Made by a program: the position numbers and the translations under genes. Below, piece after piece: positions 1 to 11,044 of a stretch of 64,000 nt of DNA. Under the pieces are notes generated by a model. It saw only the letters and a program-made list of their open reading frames with translations. It searched no databases and had not been told where the DNA came from. Origin of the DNA: Paramecium tetraurelia (lineage: Eukaryota; Ciliophora; Oligohymenophorea; Peniculida; Parameciidae); contig NW_001799388.1 of NCBI RefSeq assembly GCF_000165425.1, forward strand, positions 62,001 to 126,000, read 5' to 3'. Numbering within the stretch: position 1 is the first letter of the stretch; each line of letters starts with the position of its first letter.

Positions 1-1
1 G

Positions 2-232
2 GGACATAATAAATAGTTAATCACTTTAATAAATAAATATATTGCAAAGAAAAGATTATCTCAAATTAAGGCCAAAAAAGCTGAATAAAAGAATCTTAAA
101 CATTCGATGTAATCAAAACAATGGATAAAACCTTAAAAATAATTCAGCTCCTTTATTAATGGTTTCTTAATTGAACTCGCCAACAATTCTCCAAAAGAGC
201 TCTGCAAACAATAGTTTTATAAAAATAATTGA
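2..232 (+). CDS. 3' end of an unknown protein (cut by window edge)
   Basis: Reading with TGA as the only stop, one frame is open from the window edge to TGA at 230-232 and gives about 76 residues rich in Lys, Gln and Asn. It includes the stretch LSQIKAKKAEQK and ends LCKQQFYKNN. It meets the convergent kinase gene at 379 tail to tail. No domain is recognisable, and a frame this short could be chance, so the call rests on composition and position. Confidence 0.4.
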
Positions 233-378
233 AGCTTAAGCTATTATTACCATACAATTTTTATCTACTAAGAAGTTTATTGATTTCTCTTTAAGAATAT
301 TACCTGTATTTTTTAAAATCTTTCGATTAAGCACAATTCCAAATATTATAATTTTTATTCTAGTAAAATATGATTTGA

Positions 379-1926
379 TCAAAATTATTATAGTAGTCTA
401 ACAAAATTTTCTTTATTAATTATCCCTTATTAATCAGAATCACATTTTTTGAGCACTTCTTCCCAATGAGTTTAATCTATTATAATTCCTCCAAAAACAT
501 CCTCTAGGTTTTCCTTTTTGACGAATCCATCGTTATCTAAATCAAATTATTTAAATGCCTGTTCCAACTTATTTGTTTTTTCTGACAATTCCTATCTTAT
601 CATTATGCTCAGAAATGCGTTGTACTCAATAGATCCAGTTTTATTAAAGTCACATTATTCCATTATTTTATCTATTTATTTCTCAATCTGAATTTCATCT
701 AGTTTCAATTCTTTTAAACCAAAGATCAAATCCTCTCTATTTATTCTACCATCTCCATCCTTATCTAATGATTGGAAATTCCCTAGAATCTTTATCTTGT
801 CTTCAGGTGTTAAAACCTAAAAAGTTATATATTATTGAATTAATTCTTATATAACATTAGATTACTAAAAATAGATTTCAATTAATTACATCAAACTTTT
901 ATAAACTATTAAGGGCTTTTGAATCTATTGTATTATTTATATGTTCCTATAGCCAAGGATCTAGATATGCTTCTTCTGCTGATATTCGTTTATCTGGATT
1001 ATATGTCATAAGTTTCTTAACAAACTTCTTGGCTTCTGGAGAAATTTGAGCCCAATCATTTTTATCAAAACTCCATTTATCATATTCTATCAATAGTTGT
1101 GTTTGTCTAGCATCGCTACCATTGAAGGGGAGATACCCACATAATAAAGTATAGAGGATAACTCCACAAGACCAAATGTCACACTTTTCTGTGTATTGTT
1201 ATTTAAAAACTTCTGGGGCGGTGTAATGAGGCTAGAAACTAATAAGATTGCATTATTACCGTCCCTAACTTAGATGTAAGGTATTTTTCTTGGATAATCT
1301 TACGAGATGTACCAAAGTCTATAACCTTTAGAACTGGTTTTTCTGATACTATATTTAGCATTAGATTTTCTAATTTTAGATCACGGTGAACTATCTTGGC
1401 TTTATGACAGTATTACAAGGCAGATATGAGTTATCTCATGTAATAAGCAGCTTCCGCTTCAGAAAATGTTTTTTGTGCTTGTATTTTTTATATAAGTGAA
1501 CCTCCTTAAATTAATCTAAAAATCTAGAAAAGCCAAATACTCAATAATTAAATAATAGTTTTTTGCATCTTCAAATAGTTCAAAAAGTCTAACTATATTT
1601 GGATGATCTAATTTACGAAGAATGTTGACTTCTGCAAACATTTTTTCCTTTTCTTCATTGATTATCTTTTTTTTGGCCAATGTTTTTAAGGCCCTTACCT
1701 ATCCACTTTGCTTTTGAGTAGCTTTCATAACTTGTCCAAATGCTCCAACTCCAAGAACATCACCAAATGTATAAAAATTCTCTATCTAGCCATTTTTTAA
1801 GTTTATGTAAAGATCAGTTCCATATTTAAAACTGTTACCAGTGTGCCTTCGACCAGGACTACTTGGCCAGTGCTTCAGCTTCAAGGCCAAATCATCCTTC
1901 TATTTTTTAGATGAACATATTCCCAT
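379..1926 (-). CDS. Calcium-dependent protein kinase (CDPK)
   Basis: Four exons joined by introns of 25, 28 and 25 bases encode a kinase domain followed by four EF-hands, the CDPK layout that couples a Ca2+ rise to Ser/Thr phosphorylation. The start MGICSSKK fits N-myristoylation (Gly2) and palmitoylation (Cys4), so membrane anchoring is likely. Visible motifs are GVGAFGQV (P-loop), VHRDLKLEN (catalytic loop), DFGTS and GTPHYTAPE. EF-hand loops include [36 protein letters not shown] and a weaker DSDQQGIINKEN. The stop is TGA at 379-381. Its start lies 33 bases from the end of the upstream TypA gene on the same strand. Confidence 0.93.
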
Positions 1927-1959
1927 TTTGTAAAATTAAAATATAATATTGAATATTAA

Positions 1960-3955
1960 TCATTTTTGTTGATTTTTACGCTAAGTTTTTCTAAGTGTTG
2001 AATCTAATTCTTTTTTTCTAATTCTGAGATCTTTTGGAGTTACTTCGACTAATTCATCATCTCTAATGTAGGCTATGACATCCTCAAGAGTAAATGTTTT
2101 GGGAGGGAATAAACTTATCTTTTCATCAGCTAAAACTGTTCTAACATTCGTTAATTTCTTTTCTCTTATGGGATTCACTTCAATGTCTTATTCTAATTTG
2201 TGTTCTCCAATAACTTAACCAACATAAACCTTTGATCCTGGTTTGACAAATAATGGTCCAAACTTTTGGATATCTTCAAGAGCATAGCCTTAGCAAGCAC
2301 CTGCAGCCATAGAAATGATGGCTCCCTTTAAATTCTTTTTCAAAGTTCCTCTATATTCTTAATAACCTAAGAATTATTATTGCATAATGGCTGTTCCTCT
2401 AGTGTCATTAATTAACTCTGCTCTTAGACCGACTAGACCTCTAGTTGGTGCTGAGAATATTAATTTAACTCTAGATTTATCGATATTTATGCAATCTTCA
2501 TAAATAGCTTTCCTTTAGGACATTTTATCAATTAAACCAGTCATGTATTGTTAATCAATTTCAATAGATACTTTTTCGATTGGTTCCAAAGTTTTGCCGG
2601 TCTGTGGACATTTCTTAGTAACGATTTATGGTGGTGAAACTTACATTTCAAATCCCTCCCTTCTCATATTCTCAAGCAAAATAGCAAGGTGGAGATCTCC
2701 TCTTCCTAACAATTATACACAAGCACTATCGTCTGATTTATCTTTAACCATCACTTATAGTGCAACATCGCTTTATCCTTCTCTCATTAATCTATCTTTA
2801 ATCTATTAAGCATTTAATTTTGTTCCTTCTTTTCCTGCTAAAGGACCAGTATTCACACCAATTGATACTGAAATCATAGGAGGATCAATAGGGATGGATG
2901 GAATCACTTCATTTTTTCCCATTTCATTTAAAGTATTAGTTACGATTGCATTAGTAAATCCTGCAACTTAGACAATATCTCCAGCAACAGCTCTTGCCAT
3001 TTCTAATTGTTGCATTCCATATCTTCTTAAAATTTTCAAGACTTTTGCAGTTTCAACTAACTTTCCTTATTGGTCAACTGCTAAAACTTTATCGTTGAGT
3101 TTGATCTCTCCCTGATGAATTTTTCCTATCACAATTTTACCATAATATGGATGACTTTCTTATTATGATACCAACATTTTGAAATTGCTTTCAGTGCCAA
3201 TTTATGGTGATGGGATAGTTTCAACAATAGTTTCCAATACATCTTCTAATCCTTGCTTTTCAGCTTCCATGGACCCTTTTCTGACCCATCCTTCTTTGCC
3301 TGAACAAAAATACAAAGGATAGTCAAGAGATTCGCTTGGAGCATCTAAATCACAAAACAAGTTAAAGATTTCATGCTCAACTTCTACAGGTCTAGCTGTT
3401 GGTCTATCTACTTTATTAATGATGACAATTGGTTTCAAATTTGATTGCAAGGCTTTCTATAAGACAAATCTAGTTTAAGCCATTGGTCCTTCGGTTGCAC
3501 AAACCAATAAACAAACACCATCAACCATTGACATAATTCTCTCTACTTCTCCTCCGAAATCTTGATGGCCTGGTGTATCCACAATATTTATTTTGCTTCC
3601 TCCAAAAGTAACACCGGTCACCTTCGATAAAATAGTAATTCCTTTCTCTTTTTCTAATGCATTGCTGTCCATTGAATCATATTCATTTGCACAACCACTT
3701 GCTCTTAATAAAGCATCTACAAGAGTCTTTATCAAATATGATCAAATATTTACTGTTTTTCCATGGTCAACATGGGCTATGATGGCCACATTTCTAAAAA
3801 TGTCTCTTGATTCTGAATGCAAGATTTTTAATATTTCCTATAGATCTCTCAAATAATATTAGTACATCTTTAGGAGCAACTTCGACTGCACCTGAAAACT
3901 ATCTTACAGAGACTCTATGGAAAATTGAACTAATCTATCTCAGTGTTCTGAGCAT
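1960..3955 (-). CDS. typA: TypA/BipA-type translational GTPase, probably mitochondrial
   Basis: The protein matches the bacterial TypA/BipA family of ribosome-binding GTPases related to EF-G. G-box motifs are AHVDHGKTT (P-loop), [12 protein letters not shown] and [10 protein letters not shown], followed by the family's C-terminal domains with [17 protein letters not shown]. Two introns (28 and 27 bases) lie near the 5' end, the second inside the P-loop. The chosen start gives [20 protein letters not shown], rich in Arg and Ser and lacking acids, which looks like a mitochondrial presequence. In eukaryotes TypA genes are usually of organellar ancestry; the mitochondrial location here is inferred from the leader. 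Confidence 0.92.
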
Positions 3956-4293
3956 TAATTTTAGCACCACTAATAAATTTATTTTGCTTATCAATCATAA
4001 TTCTTGAGATGATATATATGTATATATTGCATTATATAAATTATTTAATCATTTAACAGAAAGTATGCTTTGGAAACACTTATCAAAGAGATCTATTTCA
4101 CCACAGAATAAGGAAAACTTAAATCAACAGGTTGTACATATTTTGTTATCAAAGAGGTTATAACTAGAAGGAGGGATAGCAAGATTTCAAATCGATATCA
4201 TGACAACTCTTCTTAACTCAAAATCATCGAAAACTATTAAATACTAAAATAACCAAAAGCAAATACATTGGATCCCCTTTTTGATGTAACTCT

Positions 4294-5417
4294 ATGAAAT
4301 GCAATTCATAAGATTTAACATTAAAACTATTCAAAGAATCAATTATTGACAGAACAGTAGCATTTAAAGAAATATATATGGTTGGTAAATAAATTGGTAC
4401 TGGCTCCTATGCTAGTGTTAGATTATGTGCAGATAAATTAACACTCAAATCTTATGCTCTTAAAATTTACAATAAATCTGCCATCTCTTCAAGTCGTTAA
4501 AAGTCCATATTTCGTGAAATTCGTATACTTCAAATGATCAAACATTCAAATATCATTTAAATTTATAATGTAATCGAAACCAATAATCATATCAATTTAC
4601 TCATAGAATATATTGATGGAAAATAATTAAATAGTTTAAAAGGATATAATTTAAAATAAGTTTTATACTAAATGGCATCAGCACTAAATTATTTACATGC
4701 TAGAAACATTACTCATAGAGATGTCAAAATTGAAAACATTCTTTATTCGGATGGATAAGTTAAATTAATTGATTTTGTTTTTTCTACTCTGTTTTCTAAT
4801 TCAATCAAAAAGAAGATCTATTGTGGAACTCCTAGTTATATGGCTCCAGAAATTGTAAATAAATAATATTACAGTGGGCCCCCTGCTGATATTTGGGCTT
4901 TTGGAATTGTGATCTTTTATTTAACTCAAGGTTAGTTCCCATTCAAAGGTTCAAATGATAAAGAATTATTTCAGTTAATAATTTAATGCAAAATTAACTT
5001 TAATTCTATTAACGATCACTACTTACAAGATCTATTATGCTAAATGTTATAATTTGATCCTTAAGATCGCATCTCTGCAGCTAAGTAAATTTACTTTGTA
5101 TTTAGATCCTTTTGCACCCTTGGTTTCTAGATTATAAAAAGCCAATTAGTAAATCTCAAAAATCTGGCTGTACTAAAATTAATTTACCCAAATAAATCAA
5201 CCCTTATCAATAATATTAATCTACAGTTAAGAAAGCTGATAAAGCCTCAATAGAATATCAATTAGATCATTCCTAAATCAGAAAGGGCATAGTTTAATCA
5301 TATATGAGTTCTGTAGCATCTACCAAATCGCCAATACTTCGAAGAAGAGATTCAGGCAATCAAACATTTGATAAAGGCAGTAATTCCGCACTTCATTTGT
5401 TTAAATACTGTTAATGA
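4294..5417 (+). CDS. Ser/Thr protein kinase with an altered DFG motif
   Basis: A kinase domain runs from GKQIGTGSYASVRLC through YALKIYNKS (Lys), THRDVKIENIL (catalytic loop) and GTPSYMAPEI, ending HPWFLDYKKP, then a Lys/Ser-rich tail. The Mg-binding DFG reads LIDFVFST, so Gly is Val, which may weaken catalysis. Near 5092-5112 the frame moves by one base where a GTAAAT...TTTAG intron of 21 bases would be expected. Either one base is missing in the sequence or the splice is unusual. The ATG at 4294 is the first after an in-frame TGA; one at 4065 in another frame would need an intron I could not place. Confidence 0.8.
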
Positions 5418-5481
5418 AATCAAAAATTGATCTAACTTCTAAATATTAATAATACGAAAATGATAGTATTAATTAGTATAA

Positions 5482-5703
5482 ATGAATAAAATTTCTTTCA
5501 AGTCAAAATTTATAATATTAATACAACCAACTTTAATTAAGAAGAAAGACAAAGCATCCATTTCTGAAAAACAATCTTGTAATTATATTAGATTTAAAAA
5601 GAAAGATGAAACTCTAATCTAATAAATTTTAGTGTTTAGACAGGATCAAAAACTGTAAATTTTATTTCATTTAAGAGAATTCATATTGGATTAATAGGAT
5701 TGA
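5482..5703 (+). CDS. Small candidate ORF, 73 residues
   Basis: An uninterrupted ATG-TGA frame sits alone between the kinase gene and the next long gene and follows an in-frame TGA at 5461. It starts MNKISFKSKF and ends REFILDQQD and is rich in Lys, Ile and Gln. No domain or signal is visible. Frames of this length arise easily by chance when TGA is the only stop, so it is listed only as a possibility. The rest of 5418-6009 holds no other gene that I can see. Confidence 0.2.
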
Positions 5704-6009
5704 TGTTTATTTATATGCAGTACTCTATTTATTCTAAATTTCTGAAGGATAAAAAAGGTTAAAATGAATTTCAAAGATTAATATGATTAAATATTTATAG
5801 TTATACCTTTTTAATTTGGTATATAAATAAAATTTAATAGAAAGATGTTAATAATCAATATATTGAATCTCTTATTATATATATGCTATGTTTAAATATA
5901 CATAAGTTATTTTATCGATAATACAATGAGTTTTTATAAGATAATTAAATCTATTTACTTTAAATGAAGTATTCTAATATTAATACAGTTAGATTAGATA
6001 AGTGAACAA

Positions 6010-7641
6010 ATGAAGAATTTTCAAAAACCCAAGTAGAATTCATAAAATAAAAAATAAATTAATAAAAATTTAATTTAGTCACCTCGAAAAGGTTTTATAA
6101 GAAAGAATGTCTAGCCATTTATTAGATTGGATTAAATTAAACAGAATTTAATAAATTTTATATTTTCTGAGAAGTTGAATTGCAAAATATTTTGGTATAA
6201 ATTCATAAAAGAAAATAAATCAAAAAATAAATACCCATAATAAGAGCAGCTCTAATTAATGCCCTGTAATATTCAAAATTATTTTAAAAATAGCCTAAAA
6301 TTGCGATTCTTCTCAATGCCAAGAAATTACAGTTTACAGAAGACTAACTCAAATTAAAGAGGAATTCTTATCGCAGCCTTCTAAATCAAGCAACGTTACT
6401 AGAATATTTAATTGGTTATTCCTCTTCAAAGTAGAATTCATTATTGAAAATAAAGAATGCCATTATAAAAATGATTATATAATAATTATGTCATAAAGTG
6501 ATGAGAATGATTAATTCCAACAAATTTTAAATTCACTTGAGATCAGCAAGCGAAAGATGAGTATTTCTGTTCATCAGTCCAAACTATTGGAAGAATCAAA
6601 AAGTTACATATTCACTTTATAAATTTCTTAGAATAATAAAGCAAACGATTTACTATGGAGCTCCCTAAAAATATTGAGGCCTCTCAATCTCAAAAAGAAA
6701 GAATCATCACTAATCATCTTTTAAAAGATTTAGCCCCCCTTGACAAATAGAATGAAGAAAATCTGAAAACTCCTAAAGTACCACCAACAAATAAAATAAA
6801 AACCATTAAAAAAGGAATTTTATTATTAGGCTAAAAGTTTCATAAAGATTTGAGCTTCTATTTAAAAACAATGGAACCTTTAGATTTTTAAGAATTGTAA
6901 TAATCAAATGAATTGTTAATATAAAATGCTTTATGCGCTGGTAAATATGTAAATGATTATGGGTTATTTTGTGTGTTAAAAGAAGCTTTGAACAAAAAAA
7001 ATATCAAAACAATCATATAATAAGATTGTATTGTAGATGAAGATGGCAATTTTGCAGGAATACCATAAAATACAAAAAATCTTAGAAAGACATTGGGTTT
7101 ACAGGAACTTCATTATTGCAGTGGAAAAATTTCATTATTAAAATTTCATATAAATAATAGGTTTAATTTATCTAATTACATTTTTTGGTCAAAAGAACTT
7201 GAGAAATTGGAAACTGTAATAAAAGATAGCCTTTTGAGTTAAAATTAGTAGATATTAATGATAAGAATAGATGAAACATATTTAGAATTTACTATTCCTG
7301 ATTTTGATGATAATCAATCTCCATAATTTATGTCAAAATTAAGGTAACAAAATTTAGATGTCTAAGTGTTACCATTAATTACTCATTTCACATTTAGATT
7401 GTCTGACTTAAATCCATGGATGAATAAAGAGATAAACAAAGAATGGAAATTATTTTCGGTTCAGTGTGATCAATAATAATGCATTGGATATATTGATATG
7501 AATTAACCTACTATTTTTAATGAAATTCCTAGTCCAAAAACTTTGGCCATCAAACTTTATGGCGAAATACATCAATATTAACTAGTTTTATAGATGAGTG
7601 AAAAATAAGTAATGGGAATTTTACTAAGAGACAAAGCTTGA
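6010..7641 (+). CDS. Unknown protein, about 525 residues
   Basis: Three exons joined by introns of 25 and 29 bases give one open frame ending at TGA 7639-7641. The N-terminal third is basic (MKNFQKPKQNSQNKK), the middle is charged, and the C-terminal half alternates hydrophobic and acidic stretches such as LMIRIDETYLEFTIPDFDD, suggesting a folded domain. I do not recognise the family. It has no signal peptide or membrane segment. It is convergent with the coiled-coil gene at 7744. Confidence 0.75.
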
Positions 7642-7743
7642 TTTTTAGACTCTTTAACAAGTTGATTATTTTTATATTAATTTAAAATAAATAACAAAAT
7701 GGAGTATTTAATATTATATATAGGTCAATATTAATTAATTAAT

Positions 7744-8497
7744 TCATTTAATCGATTTCTAGAGTGTTATTCGATTATTGTAATCCATAAAATTTTCTTT
7801 AAAATCTTATCTAGCAGATTGATCAATATCATTCATTAACTGAGTGATATTTTCCCTTGAACTTCGATGAACAGATTTGCGAGCTAAGATTCTGTTTTTG
7901 ATTTCATCTATTTGCATTTATGTTTTACTCGGAGGAGCCACTTGTAATCTTAATTAAGCAATTATTTAATCTTTTTAGTCTATTTCTTATTAGATTAATT
8001 ATTTTTCTTCATTTATCAATTCAAAGGCCTGATTAAATTCTTCTGATTATTTTTCTAATTGATCTCTTAATTATTCGAAATCTTGAATCAGTAACTAATT
8101 TTAATGTTTACTCTATTGTAATTCTAATTGTAATTTTCTTATTTATTCTATAAAATATTATTAATAGTGTACATTTTAACTATTTATTCTCTTCTCTTTA
8201 ATCGACATCGTCATAGGAAATATTTTAAGGAGTGTATGATCCCAAATCTTATCGTACTACTTATTAGCTTCTATTAATAAATTATTATCTTGTTAATCTA
8301 TCTTCTTCTACTGATTTATTCTTTTATGAGTGATTTATTTATTTTTGAAGTATTTATTGTAGCCTTTGACCAGGATTATGATTTTTATTTTATTAATACA
8401 TCTCCAAATATGATGAATCTAAAGTATTGTCATCTTTTAAGATGAATTTAGGCTGACCAATAGTTTTCTTAGACATAGATGACTTGCGAGGGATCAT
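7744..8497 (-). CDS. Coiled-coil protein, about 242 residues
   Basis: One 25-base intron (GTACACTATT...TTATAG) joins two exons in frame. The N-terminus is basic and Ser-rich (MIPRKSSMSKKT). The middle, around residues 115-190, is a Gln/Glu/Leu coiled coil with heptads such as IRKLQLELQQ and QLRDQLEKQSEE. The tail RILARKSVHRSSREN contains possible phosphorylation sites. No catalytic domain is seen; a structural or scaffold role is inferred from the coiled coil only. Confidence 0.75.
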
Positions 8498-8542
8498 AAA
8501 TTTAAAATATTTCTAATTATTTTAACGTTATATATTAATTTA

Positions 8543-8951
8543 TCATAATGTTTTTAGGAGTGTATTTGAAAATGCACATATTCCAAATGTTCCAGGTAAT
8601 ACATATGCAAAAAATCTTTCACTTCTTAAGATATTGAAATTAAAGAATAGTACCCAATAACAAACTAACCACAAAATAGTCAATTGTCCAAAAAACTTTG
8701 ATCTTCATATAATAAGATATTCTATACCCAAATAAATACATTAAGGAACTCAAAATCCCTAAAATAGAGATAGCTTCTCTAATAAAATCAATTCTATTCA
8801 ATATTTATAATAATGGGTTAAATAATCTTGCATTTTCTCTTGACATTCTCTCAAATCTTTCTTATGACCAAGGATCAAATAATAGCTAAATACAGATTGT
8901 TTACACTGTTGTAAATATTAATAATTGAATGAGAAGGTGCTATATTTTCAT
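8543..8951 (-). CDS. Small multi-pass membrane protein, unknown
   Basis: With one 25-base intron removed (GTATAGAATA...ATGAAG) the frame is 128 codons including the stop. Hydrophobic stretches LLIQLLIFTT, AISILGILSSLMYLF, ILWLVCYWVLFF and VLPGTFGICAF suggest three to four membrane spans. Between them lies the soluble stretch DPWSQERFERMSRENARL. A 21-base GT-AG stretch near the 5' end could be spliced too without changing the frame. No family is recognised. Confidence 0.6.
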
Positions 8952-9024
8952 AAAATAAAATTAATATATATATATCCCCAATAATATAAATAAATAAAAA
9001 ATAAAGAAATAGTAATTTTTACTA

Positions 9025-9654
9025 TCAAAATGTATCTTCCACAACCCAAATATCATGGCCAGGCTATTAAGTTACACAAACTTCCATATGACCTTTAAGT
9101 ACAGCTTTATTTTTGGTACCAGATAAATAGGTGTTGGTTTGAGCATGTTTAATTCCTTATTAAAGATAAATTCAAATTCTTACTAATTAGATTATTGCTA
9201 TGCAATTTGTTAATTTATTTAGAATCATTAATAATCTCTATTATCCAATAATCATCCTCTGTTAAATCTTAAATTATATCAACGCAGGAAACTTGTTGTA
9301 ATTTTGATTTAGTTAAGATGTTATTGCTAGATCTGAGGATGCATTTGGTGATCTTGTGTTGAATCTTAAAATATAAAATTTAAATACTGCCACTACATCA
9401 CCATCTTTAACAGGTTCATAATGATTAGTTAAAATTAACCATTCATCATAATCGTTCTTTTCAATTTCATTGCATAAACTTACTTCATGTTGTTTTAAGC
9501 CTTTGTCTTGCTTAATAGCATGAGAATGCAATTTTCTACCATTACTAATATTGATGAATTGAACTGATATTCCTGATGTAATGGCACTGCCTAATGGTTT
9601 CACTTTAGATACTGCATTGGCTAGAGTTGATCTTTTAACTTAGTTTTCTTCCAT
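9025..9654 (-). CDS. SDF2-like MIR-domain protein
   Basis: Three exons (introns 23 and 28 bases) give 192 residues, close to the SDF2 family size of about 210. The sequence carries consecutive MIR repeats: ITSGISVQFINISNGRKLHS, then EPVKDGDVVAIQHK, then IRIKHAQTNTYLSGTKN, and ends GHDIWVVEDTF. MIR proteins of this family act in the ER in protein quality control and O-mannosylation. Unusually no signal peptide is visible before the first MIR repeat, so an unseen 5' exon or a cytosolic location is possible. It is divergent from the WD gene at 9976. Confidence 0.8.
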
Positions 9655-9975
9655 TATTGTATATATGGAGTATAAAGAGGACTATTATAAATATGACTCC
9701 TCTTCTAGTATGACACAATCCGTAATGTTCGGATTTAACAGTTTAGAACTGTATGTTCTATTCATTGGCTAAATTGTGGGTTTTTAAGAGTTTCTTTATA
9801 TGCTTCTTTGTTCATCGCCTTCTTTTGTAACACACTAACCCATTTTGATTAATATAATATAGAATTAAATTATTAAATAAATACAAAAATTTGTATCTCT
9901 AAACTTTGGGTTTCCGAATAAGAATGTTGTTAATTTTGGTTTAAAATTTGATAATTAAATTGTATATTAAATTTA
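9655..9975. other. Divergent intergenic region
   Basis: This 321-base stretch separates the divergent MIR and WD-repeat genes and should hold both promoters. A frame from about 9668 stays open into the WD gene, but it overlaps that gene's better reading and is judged chance. The 11-mer ATGTTCGGATT occurs here near 9735 and again at the WD start codon (9976), possibly a small duplication. Confidence 0.5.
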
Positions 9976-10889
9976 ATGTTCGGATTAAGATTATCTGAGA
10001 ATATTGCAGTTGTTTAGGAAGATTAATAACATGAAGTGTTAGACATAAAAGGCAAAGAAGTCATAACTTATAAGGATTTCATTATAGTGGGATGTTTGGA
10101 TAAGACAGTCAAAGTTTATAAAAACCTTTAGTTGACTTTCACTCTTAAGCTTCTTAAAAAGGTGAAGAGAATCACAGTCAATGAAAGCAATGATAGTGTT
10201 TATGTTTGTGATAAACATGGAGATATGTGGTCATTTCAATTAGGATAGGAAGGAATATAATCAATTACGAAAGAAATGACACCAATATAAACTAATCTAG
10301 CTATTCCTAAATGCTTTAAGTATCTAGAAATTAATGATCAAAAAGTCATTATTTTAGGAGATTCATATTGTAAAATTAAAGTTTATAATGCTAATAATAT
10401 TGATGAATTACTCTGGGTTTGGATTCCATTTGAAGGTTTCTTAAAACAAATAATTTAAGATGGTGAATATATTCTTATGCTTTTTAAAAGATTTGATGAA
10501 CATGTAAATAAAATTATTTATTCTTTCATTAGGAAAATTAATATTATCAAGTTTATTAAATTAAATAAACAGAATTATTAAAATAATAACCAAACTTTGA
10601 ATAAATATTTGATGATTAAGATCTAAGTAAATAAGTTATTAAAGCTCATTTAATAAGTAAATCATTGTTGGCATTCTAATTTAATTTCAATAAACTTACC
10701 ATTTATAAAATAGATTAAAATAAATAATTATAGATATTCAAAGAAACTTTGGGATATTTAATTGATGTTTAATTCTCAAAACATAGTAACAACCATTGTT
10801 TATCAATTAAGAGTACTCAACAAAATCAAGAAAATAATATAATTATTCTAGATCATCAGCTACATTTTATAGATCACGATATCATTTGA
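9976..10889 (+). CDS. WD-repeat protein, possibly Trm82/WDR4-like
   Basis: Two exons joined by a 29-base intron encode about 294 residues with WD-type beta-propeller blades: FIIVGCLDKTVKVYKNL, SVYVCDKHGDMWSFQLG and VIILGDSYCKIKVYNANN. The DKHGDMWSF segment resembles the conserved DKxGDvy stretch of Trm82/WDR4, the non-catalytic partner in tRNA m7G46 methylation. The match is partial and I keep the specific assignment tentative. The start is the ATG directly before the first blade. Confidence 0.7.
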
Positions 10890-11044
10890 AAATACAAATT
10901 TATACATATTATTAATATTAATTAATTCATCTCTTTACATTAGAAATAATCATTGTTTATTATACAAGAAAACAATTAATAAATATTTATTTTAATTACT
11001 TCTAACATAATAATCAGATTGTATTATTATAATTATTAATTTAT

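Noticed and set aside
5092-5112. Possible retained internal eliminated sequence in the kinase gene (TA-flanked)
   Set aside because: The segment is about 20 bases, shorter than known IESs, and fits an intron with one missing base better.
8543-9654. MIR gene and small membrane protein as a single gene
   Set aside because: The MIR frame ends cleanly at TGA 9025-9027 after the last MIR repeat and no intron joins it to the downstream frame.
9668-10130. Plus-strand frame open for over 150 codons upstream of and into the WD gene
   Set aside because: It overlaps the better-supported WD reading in another frame and has no domain-like content; such frames are common when TGA is the only stop.
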